A DNA stretch of 64,000 nt from positions 186,001 to 250,000 of the forward strand of contig CAVQWS010000027.1 in NCBI GenBank assembly GCA_963717725.1, in the 5' to 3' direction. Source of the stretch: AC-32 sp963717725 (GTDB lineage: Bacteria > Actinomycetota > Thermoleophilia > Gaiellales > Gaiellaceae). The notes under the pieces were generated by a model. That model worked only from the letters and a program-made list of their open reading frames with translations, was not told the origin of the DNA and did not search any database. The translations under genes and the position numbers were made by a program. Positions 58,557 through 64,000 of this stretch are shown in pieces (within the stretch, counting starts at the first letter, position 1; each line of letters opens with the position of its first letter).

Positions 58557-60631
58557 GCCGCGACCTCGCGCTCGCCGAAGACTCGCTCGACCTCCTCGGC
58601 CAGCGGGCCCTCGTAGTCGACCAGGCCCTCGGCGGCGGAACGCGCGCGCTCGAGCAGCGGGCGGTCGGCGCGCCAGTGGACGAAGTGCAGGTCGGAGACG
58701 CCGGCCTGCCGCGTGCCGAGCAGCTGGCCCTCGCCGCGCAGCTCGAGGTCCTTCTCGGCCAGCTCGAAGCCGTCGCTCGAGTCGACCAGCGCCTGCAGCC
58801 GCTCCTGCGCGTTGTCGGTCAGCTCCTCGCGCTGGCGCGAGATCAGCAGGCAGTACGACTGCTCGGCGCCACGGCCCACACGGCCGCGGAGCTGGTGCAG
58901 CTGCGCGAGCCCGAAGCGGTCGGCCTCCTGCACGATCATGATCGTCGCGTTCGGAACGTCGACGCCGACCTCGATCACGGTCGTCGCCACCAGCACGTCG
59001 AGCTCGCGCGCCTTGAACTGCGCCATCAGCTCGCGCCGCTCGGCCGGCCGCAGCCGACCGTGTAGGAGGCCCACGCGGTAGTCGCGCAGCTCGGCCCGCC
59101 GCAGCCGCTCGGCCTCGGCTTCGGCCGCGCGCGACTGCGATGTCTCGGACTCCTCGATCAGCGGGCAGACGACGTACGCCTGCCGGCCCGCGTCGAGGTG
59201 CGCGCGCAGACGCTTGTAGGCGTCGGACGAGCGCTCGGCCGTCACCCACGCCGTGACGATCGGCTTGCGCGAGGCCGGTGGCTTCGCGATCTCGGTGACG
59301 GACAGGTCGCCGTAGAGGGTCAGCGCGAGCGTCCGCGGGATCGGCGTCGCGGTCATGTGCAGGACGTGCGGCGCGCGGCCCTCCGTCAGTGCCCGCCGCT
59401 GCTCGACCCCGAAGCGGTGCTGCTCGTCCACGACGGCAACCGCGAGCTCGGGCAGGTCGACTCCCTCCTGGATCAGGGCGTGGGTGCCGACCACGATCTG
59501 CGCCCCGGCGAGCTCGGACTTGACCGAGCCTGTGAGCAGCGCGACGCGCACGCCGAGCTGCGTGCAGAGCGGCTCGATCGTCAGAAAGTGCTGCTCAGCA
59601 AGGGTTTCCGTCGGTGCCATCAACGCGCCCAGCCGTCCGGCATCGACCGCGCGCAGCAGCGCGTAGAGCGCGACCACCGTCTTCCCTGAGCCGACGTCGC
59701 CCTGCAGCAGCCGCTGCATCGGCACCTCGCGCGCCAGGTCCCGGTCGATCTCGGCGATGGCCGAGTCCTGGTCGGCGGTCAGCTCGAACGGGAGCAGCTC
59801 GCGGTAGCGGGTCACGAGCTCACCCGGCTCGCCGAGCGCCGGCGCAACCGCCGCTTCACGGCCGGCGCGGGCGCGGGCGAGGCCCACCTGGAGCACAAGC
59901 AGTTCGTCGAAGGCGAGCCGCTTCCGCCCCGTCTCGCCCTCCTCGAGCGAGCGGGGCCGGTGCAGCGCCCAGAGCGCGTCGGCCCTGAGCGGCAGGCCCT
60001 CGGCCGCCTTCAGCTCGGCCGGCAACGGGTCGGGCAGGTCGCGCGCCGCAGGCAAGGCCCGCTCCACGAGCCCGCGCAGCCGCGGCGGCGTCACCTCCTC
60101 GCTGGCCGGATAGACCGGGGCGAAGTCCGCCGTCGCGGCGACGCCGTTCAGGTCGTACGAGCGAACCTGGAAGCCGTTGCGCTTCAGCTGGCCGCGCAGC
60201 CGGACCTGCGTCCCGGGCCGCAGCTTCTCCTCGAGCCAGGCCTGGTTGAACCAGACGGCAACGATCTCGCCGCTCTCGTCGCCGACCCGCGCGTTGACGA
60301 TCGCCAGGTTGCGCCGCGGCCGGCGGACCGAGACCGAGCGGACCTCTCCGGCGATCGCAGCCTCCTCCTCGGCGAGCAGGTCGGCGATTCGCCGCTCGGG
60401 AACCGCCGCCTCATAGCGGTGCGGCCGGTGCTCGAGCAAGTCGCGGACGGTGCGAAGGCGAAGCTTGGCGAGCTTCTTCTCGAGCGCCGGCCCGACGCCC
60501 TGGAGCGTCGAGACGGCCTGCTCCGCGCGCTCCGGCCGCGGGGTCCCGCGCAGGCGCGGCCAGGCCGCGGGCGGCTCCACACCGGCAAAGCCTCTCGCCA
60601 CGCTGGCCAGTCTAGGAACCACCGCAGACAT
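58553..60631 (-). CDS. recG: ATP-dependent DNA helicase RecG
   Basis: 692 residues. Wedge/OB domain with LQGVGPALEKKLAKLRLRTV and LEHRPHRYE, Walker A QGDVGSGKTVVALYALLRAV (about 280), DEQHRFGVEQR (DExH), HMTATPIPRTLALTLYGDLS and the C-terminal motifs VATTVIEVGVDVPNATIMIV and QLHQLRGRVGRG. Remodels stalled forks. ATG 60631 chosen; the GTG at about 60601 would remove ten residues and is also possible. Confidence 0.94.
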   Translation of the reverse strand: MSAVVPRLASVARGFAGVEPPAAWPRLRGTPRPERAEQAVSTLQGVGPALEKKLAKLRLRTVRDLLEHRPHRYEAAVPERRIADLLAEEEAAIAGEVRSVSVRRPRRNLAIVNARVGDESGEIVAVWFNQAWLEEKLRPGTQVRLRGQLKRNGFQVRSYDLNGVAATADFAPVYPASEEVTPPRLRGLVERALPAARDLPDPLPAELKAAEGLPLRADALWALHRPRSLEEGETGRKRLAFDELLVLQVGLARARAGREAAVAPALGEPGELVTRYRELLPFELTADQDSAIAEIDRDLAREVPMQRLLQGDVGSGKTVVALYALLRAVDAGRLGALMAPTETLAEQHFLTIEPLCTQLGVRVALLTGSVKSELAGAQIVVGTHALIQEGVDLPELAVAVVDEQHRFGVEQRRALTEGRAPHVLHMTATPIPRTLALTLYGDLSVTEIAKPPASRKPIVTAWVTAERSSDAYKRLRAHLDAGRQAYVVCPLIEESETSQSRAAEAEAERLRRAELRDYRVGLLHGRLRPAERRELMAQFKARELDVLVATTVIEVGVDVPNATIMIVQEADRFGLAQLHQLRGRVGRGAEQSYCLLISRQREELTDNAQERLQALVDSSDGFELAEKDLELRGEGQLLGTRQAGVSDLHFVHWRADRPLLERARSAAEGLVDYEGPLAEEVERVFGEREVAA

Positions 60632-60677
60632 CCGGCCGCCCGGGCCTGCTAACCGAACCCGAACCCCGACCTGCCGA

Positions 60678-60710
60678 AGCTTAACGCGGGCTTGGCCCGG
60701 GCTTGGACGA
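60678..60710 (+). promoter_or_regulatory. three 11-bp phased GCTT direct repeats (OmpR-type site candidate)
   Basis: AGCTTAACGCG, GGCTTGGCCCG and GGCTTGGACGA follow one another with GCTT at 60679, 60690 and 60701, exactly 11 bp apart. Tandem 11-bp direct repeats are the usual target layout of OmpR/PhoB-family regulators. They end 8 bp before a TACGGT -10 box. Confidence 0.5.
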
Positions 60711-60718
60711 CGTGCTCG

Positions 60719-60724
60719 TACGGT
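60719..60724 (+). promoter_or_regulatory. -10 hexamer TACGGT of the apbE operon
   Basis: TACGGT 27 nt before the ATG at 60752, leaving a leader that contains the SD GGAGGAACC. Confidence 0.4.
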
Positions 60725-60751
60725 GAGAGTCGACTCCCCAGGAGGAACCAC

Positions 60752-61138
60752 ATGGCCCGCAAACACGCATTCCTCATCGCCATCTTCCTCGGCCTCGCAG
60801 CCGCCATCGGCGCCGTCGCCGCGATCAACACGGCGCGGCTCGGCGGACCGCAGGCGAAGGCCGTGAGCGCGCAGTCACAGTCGGCGCAGCTGCAGCGGCG
60901 GAGCCACTTGTTGAACAGCCAGGCGGCGTCCCTCCGGCGCGCGCTTGCGAAGCGCCCGCCGAAGCTCCCGAAGGTCCCGGCGTTCAGTACGGCGGGGACG
61001 CCCGCGTCGACACCGACCTCGGCGCCTGCGCCACGGGTGCAGTACGTCCGCCCCGCCCCGGTGATCATCGTCAAGCACCGCTCACACGAAGGCGACGACC
61101 ACGAGGGCGGAGACGACGGTGGAGGCAGCGATGACTAA
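60752..61138 (+). CDS. small exported protein with acidic His/Gly tail (3)
   Basis: 128 residues, no recognised family. N-terminal anchor HAFLIAIFLGLAAAIGAVAA, a Gln/Ser/Arg helical stretch (VSAQSQSAQLQRRSHLLNSQ), a Pro/Thr/Ser linker, the strand-like RVQYVRPAPVIIVKHR and a tail SHEGDDHEGGDDGGGSDD. SD GGAGGAACC supports the start. First gene of an operon leading to apbE, a haem membrane protein, a ferredoxin and its reductase. The tail suggests metal binding outside the membrane (inference). Confidence 0.75.
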   Translation: MARKHAFLIAIFLGLAAAIGAVAAINTARLGGPQAKAVSAQSQSAQLQRRSHLLNSQAASLRRALAKRPPKLPKVPAFSTAGTPASTPTSAPAPRVQYVRPAPVIIVKHRSHEGDDHEGGDDGGGSDD

Positions 61139-61529
61139 CCACGTCGTCCGCCTGTACGCCTTCGCAGGCGCGCTGCTCGTCCTCTTCCTGACCTGGGCGG
61201 CGGTCGCCGCCCATCCGTGGGCGCCGCAGGCCGGCTCGAAGGCCGACCCCCGCTGGGCGGCGCTGGTCGCCCGAGAGCAGAGGCTCCGCCACGAGTCCGT
61301 CGTCGTACAGCGCGTGGTGGCACGGCGCTGGCGCGTCTACCGCGTCCGCCTGGCTGCCCGTCGGCAAGCGATCTCCGCGGCCGTCAGCCGTCACCAACGG
61401 CAACTGGCGGCCGCTCGGGCGTCGGCGAGCCTCGCCTCGTCGTACTCGACGCCCGCCTCCGGGTACTCAGCCGCCCCCTCGGTGCGCGTCGTCACCCTGC
61501 CACCTGTGACGATCACGAGGACCTCGTGA
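61131..61529 (+). CDS. small exported protein upstream of apbE (4)
   Basis: 132 residues. Anchor LYAFAGALLVLFLTWAAVAA, an Arg/Ala/Val helical stretch (EQRLRHESVVVQRVVARRWR), a Ser/Ala/Tyr linker and an end SVRVVTLPPVTITRTS. The end resembles RVQYVRPAPVIIVKHR of the preceding protein, so the two may be paralogues, this one without the acidic tail. GGAGG 5 nt before the ATG; it overlaps the previous gene by 8 bp and the apbE GTG by 4 bp. Function unknown. Confidence 0.7.
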   Translation: MTNHVVRLYAFAGALLVLFLTWAAVAAHPWAPQAGSKADPRWAALVAREQRLRHESVVVQRVVARRWRVYRVRLAARRQAISAAVSRHQRQLAAARASASLASSYSTPASGYSAAPSVRVVTLPPVTITRTS

Positions 61530-62383
61530 TCCAGCGCCGCAGCTTCCGCGCGATGGGCACCGATGTCGCCCTCTTCCTCGCCGCCGAGCCCGGGCCCGCG
61601 GCCGAGGCGGCGCTCGAATCCGCCGAGCGCGAGTTCGAGCGGGTCGAGGCGCTGCTCTCGCGCTTTCGTCCCGAATCCGAGCTTTCGGCGCTCAACCGCG
61701 CAGGATGCCTCGAGGCCGGCGACGACCTGCTCGCCGTGGTCGACCTCGCGCTCGACGCGCGGACGAGGACCGAAGGACGGTTCGACCCGACGGTCCACGA
61801 CGCGCTCGTCGCAGCCGGCTACGACCGGACGTTCGAGGAGGTCGCGCCCGACGGAGCATCGGAGCACGCCGTCGGCCGCTGCGGGGGCGCCGTCCGCATC
61901 GCTGGGCGGACGATCGAGCTCGAGCCTGGCACGCACCTCGACCTCGGTGGGATCGGCAAGGGCTACACCGTCGACCGCGCGGCGGCGATCCTCTCCGCGG
62001 CCGGCCCTGCGCTCGTCGACGCCGGCGGCGACATCGCGGCGCGGGGCCGGCCGGACGCGCTCGGCTGGCGCGTCGGGATCGAGACTCCCGGCGACTCGCT
62101 GACGCTAGCCCTCGAGGACGCCGCGATCGCCACCTCCGGCCGGGACCGGCGCCGCTGGCGCCGCGACGGAGAGGAGCGCCACCATCTGATCGACCCCACC
62201 ACCGGCCGCTCCGCCGACCGTGACCTACTCCGCGTGACCGTCGTCGCGCCGACCGCCGTCGAGGCGGAGGTGCTCGCGAAGTCGCTCTTCCTCGCGGGCG
62301 AGCAACTCGCAGCGGCCGAGGGCGTCCCCGCAGTCCTCGTCACGACCGACGGCCGGACCGTGATCGTCGGAGGCCTCGCGTGA
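61526..62383 (+). CDS. apbE: FAD:protein FMN transferase
   Basis: 285 residues. FRAMGTDVALFL start, LNRAG near 60, THLDLGGIGKGYTVDRAAAI (conserved GGIGKG), LVDAGGDIAARG with the metal Asp, and HHLIDPTTGRSAD. ApbE links FMN covalently to Thr/Ser of exported or membrane redox proteins. I find no target with a D-x-(S/T)-G-A-T motif in the visible part of the operon. No signal peptide, so it may act inside or be exported another way. GTGA overlaps on both sides. Confidence 0.92.
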   Translation: MIQRRSFRAMGTDVALFLAAEPGPAAEAALESAEREFERVEALLSRFRPESELSALNRAGCLEAGDDLLAVVDLALDARTRTEGRFDPTVHDALVAAGYDRTFEEVAPDGASEHAVGRCGGAVRIAGRTIELEPGTHLDLGGIGKGYTVDRAAAILSAAGPALVDAGGDIAARGRPDALGWRVGIETPGDSLTLALEDAAIATSGRDRRRWRRDGEERHHLIDPTTGRSADRDLLRVTVVAPTAVEAEVLAKSLFLAGEQLAAAEGVPAVLVTTDGRTVIVGGLA

Positions 62384-62985
62384 AAGATCCGACGTTCTGG
62401 ATCCTCGCCCGCGCGTCCGGGCTGACCGCCTACGTGCTGCTGACGCTCTCGGTGCTCGCGGGCCTGGTCGTCAAGTCGAAGCCGTTCGGGAAGGCCGTCC
62501 GCCAGCCCACGGTCACCGACCTGCACCGGTTCCTCGCGCTGCTGGGCCTCGGAGCGGTCGCGCTCCACGGCATCACGCTCGTGCTCGACACGACGGTGAA
62601 GATCACGCCGACGGCACTTTTCGTGCCGGGCCTCGTCCCGTACCGGCCGCTCTGGACGGCGCTGGGCGTGCTCGGCGGCGAACTGATGGTCCTGATCTAC
62701 GCCTCCTTCGGCCTGCGCAAGCGGATCGGCGTCAAGAATTGGCGGCGCCTGCACTACGCGACCTACCTCGTCTTCGCGCTGGCGACCGTCCACGGGCTCG
62801 CCGCCGGCACCGACTCGGCGCGGCCGTGGGCGATCTGGCTCTACGTCGGAGCGGTCGGCGCGGTCAGCGCCGCAACGGCGTGGCGCGTGCTGACCGCCGC
62901 GGCCGCCCGGCCCGCACCGTCGCCCGCTCCCCGGCCTTCACGGGTCCCCGTCACCGACTCGCCAACTGGAGGTACTCAGAGATGA
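62380..62985 (+). CDS. ferric reductase-like transmembrane (haem b) protein
   Basis: 201 residues with about six hydrophobic segments. Histidines placed in helices, LHRFLALLGLGAVALHGITL and RLHYATYLVFALATVHGLAA, fit bis-histidine haem ligation of the YedZ/FRE ferric-reductase-like family. The C-terminus is a Pro/Ala cytoplasmic tail. Probably passes electrons across the membrane between the cytoplasmic ferredoxin side and an exported acceptor. GTGA start overlap with apbE. Confidence 0.87.
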   Translation: MKDPTFWILARASGLTAYVLLTLSVLAGLVVKSKPFGKAVRQPTVTDLHRFLALLGLGAVALHGITLVLDTTVKITPTALFVPGLVPYRPLWTALGVLGGELMVLIYASFGLRKRIGVKNWRRLHYATYLVFALATVHGLAAGTDSARPWAIWLYVGAVGAVSAATAWRVLTAAAARPAPSPAPRPSRVPVTDSPTGGTQR

Positions 62986-63194
62986 CCACCTATCGAATCA
63001 CGATCGACCGCAGCCTCTGCAGCGGCTTCGGATCCTGCGTCGAGCTCGCGCCTGAGGCCTACGAGCTCGGGCCAGACGGCATCGCCAACGCCCTCGTTCA
63101 CGAGACCGACGACCCGGATGTGGTCGAAGCCGCGGGCACCTGCCCGATGGGCGCGATCACGGTCGAGGCCGTCGAAGACGAGGCGGCGGCGTGA
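62982..63194 (+). CDS. 3Fe-4S-type ferredoxin
   Basis: 70 residues. ITIDRSLCSGFGSCVELAPE gives the C-x5-C pair (residues 13 and 19) and GTCPMGAI the third cysteine near 55, the single-cluster ferredoxin pattern common in Actinobacteria, often partnering P450s or reductases. ATGA overlap with the membrane protein gene. Confidence 0.9.
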   Translation: MTTYRITIDRSLCSGFGSCVELAPEAYELGPDGIANALVHETDDPDVVEAAGTCPMGAITVEAVEDEAAA

Positions 63195-64000
63195 GCATTC
63201 CCGGGCGCGTGCTGATCGTCGGCGCAGGGCTCGCCGGCGCCCGCTGCGCGGAGACGCTGCGCGCCAACGGCTTCGACGGCGAGCTCCGGCTCGTGGGCGC
63301 CGAGGACGTTCCTCCGTACGAGCGGCCGGCGCTCTCGAAGGAGCACCTCGCGGGCTCGCGCGATGCCGCGTCGCTCGAGCTGCGGCCGCGGTCGTTCTGG
63401 GACGAGCGCGAAATCGAGCTGTCGCTCGGCCGGCGCGTCGTCAGCGTCGATCCCGAGCGCCGCACGGCCTTGACCGACCGCGGCGAGGAGCTCCTCTGGG
63501 ATGCGCTCGTGCTCGCCACCGGCGCCACCCCACGAATACTCCCGGGCTGGAGCGGCTCCGGCGTGCATGCGCTGCGAACGCTCGCGGACGCGGCCGCCCT
63601 GCGCGACGAGCTGCTCCCGGGCACGCGCGTGGCGATCGTCGGCGCCGGCTTCGTCGGCACAGAGGTGGCCTCCACCGCCCTCTCGCTCGGCGCGTCGGTG
63701 ACGCTCGTCGATCTGGCGCAGGCACCGCTCGAGCGCGTGCTCGGCGCCGAGGTCGGCTCGCTGCTGGCAGGGCGCTACGCCGAGGCCGGCGTCGAGCTGC
63801 GCCTCGGCACTCCCGTCGAACGCAGCGAGCTCGACGCCGACGTGGTCGTCGTGGCGGTCGGAGTCGCGCCCGAGACCGTTGCAGCCGCCGGGTCCAACGG
63901 GGTCCAGACCGACGCCTACGGCCGCACTGCGATCCCGGGCATCTTCGCCGCGGGCGACGTCGCCGAGGCCTGGCATCCGCTGCTCGGCCGGCGGCTGCGC
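63191..64000 (+). CDS. NAD(P)H:ferredoxin reductase, FAD-dependent (3' truncated by window)
   Basis: 270 residues visible, open to the window end. FAD loop VLIVGAGLAGARCAETLR, YERPALSKEHLAG, LATGATPRILPG, NAD loop VAIVGAGFVGTEVASTAL and IFAAGDVAEAW. This is the rhodocoxin/putidaredoxin reductase type. GTGA overlap with the ferredoxin gene makes it the partner reductase delivering electrons from NAD(P)H. Confidence 0.92.
   Translation, partial: MSIPGRVLIVGAGLAGARCAETLRANGFDGELRLVGAEDVPPYERPALSKEHLAGSRDAASLELRPRSFWDEREIELSLGRRVVSVDPERRTALTDRGEELLWDALVLATGATPRILPGWSGSGVHALRTLADAAALRDELLPGTRVAIVGAGFVGTEVASTALSLGASVTLVDLAQAPLERVLGAEVGSLLAGRYAEAGVELRLGTPVERSELDADVVVVAVGVAPETVAAAGSNGVQTDAYGRTAIPGIFAAGDVAEAWHPLLGRRLR

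Noticed and set aside
61131..62985. Protein 4 or the haem membrane protein as the flavinylation target of ApbE
   Set aside because: No D-x-(S/T)-G-A-(S/T)-like flavinylation motif was found in either, so a target cannot be named.

Overview
The window is GC-rich (roughly 70%) chromosomal DNA of a high-GC actinobacterium. The gene order ffh-rpsP-khpA-rimM-trmD-lepB-rplS-rnhB-yraN, the three-gene transhydrogenase, the frequent GTG/TTG starts and many TANNNT hexamers placed 6-10 nt before start codons all fit Actinobacteriota. The lineage Thermoleophilia/Gaiellales is my best guess from protein style only; nothing in the window proves it. I see no rRNA, tRNA, CRISPR array or intact mobile element.

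Layout. 1-1050: end of a methyltransferase gene, then a degenerate stretch with two opposed pieces of a tyrosine recombinase. 1054-16090: metabolic genes (MBL-rhodanese hydrolase, large cyclase-ATPase-TPR protein, threonine deaminase, MeaB, MFS exporter, HisC, cupin, pntA1-pntA2-pntB, OCD-like protein, VOC protein, FAD oxidoreductase). 16089-20586: dprA-comM, an orphan DNA methyltransferase and a second class III cyclase. 20583-27484 (minus): the ribosome/secretion operon from ffh to yraN, with two tandem signal peptidase genes. 27611-44235: a pentose/galactose utilisation region. On the minus strand a sugar ABC transporter feeds an epimerase, a divergent xylose isomerase, xylulokinase, an SDR and a Gfo/Idh protein; on the plus strand are galK, then araA-araD-ADH-araB and a secreted mutarotase. 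44284-51000: HAD, ftsY, a LanC-like protein, a short Smc, rnc, acpP, plsX, rpmF. 52181-55038: a two-component system flanked by two small exported proteins with His/Gly/Asp tails. 55035-60631 (minus): DUF177, nitroreductase, coiled-coil protein, coaD, rsmD, HEAT protein, recG. 60752-64000: two more small exported proteins leading into apbE, a ferric-reductase-like membrane protein, a ferredoxin and a ferredoxin reductase (cut by the window end).

The most interesting candidate system is the set of small exported proteins with acidic/His/Gly tails, the two-component system that two of them bracket, and the apbE-haem membrane protein-ferredoxin-reductase operon headed by a third. Three 11-bp phased GCTT repeats upstream of that operon look like an OmpR-family site, and the shared heptamer GCTTAAC also lies upstream of the two-component locus.

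Two cautions. Five conserved genes (meaB, hisC, the sugar ABC ATPase, the LanC-like gene, smc) each carry one extra base that breaks the frame; sequencing or assembly error is the likeliest cause, so I give corrected spans. Several genes lack ATG/GTG/TTG at the position their conserved N-terminus requires, and CTG overlapping the previous stop as CTGA is the best candidate in two of them.
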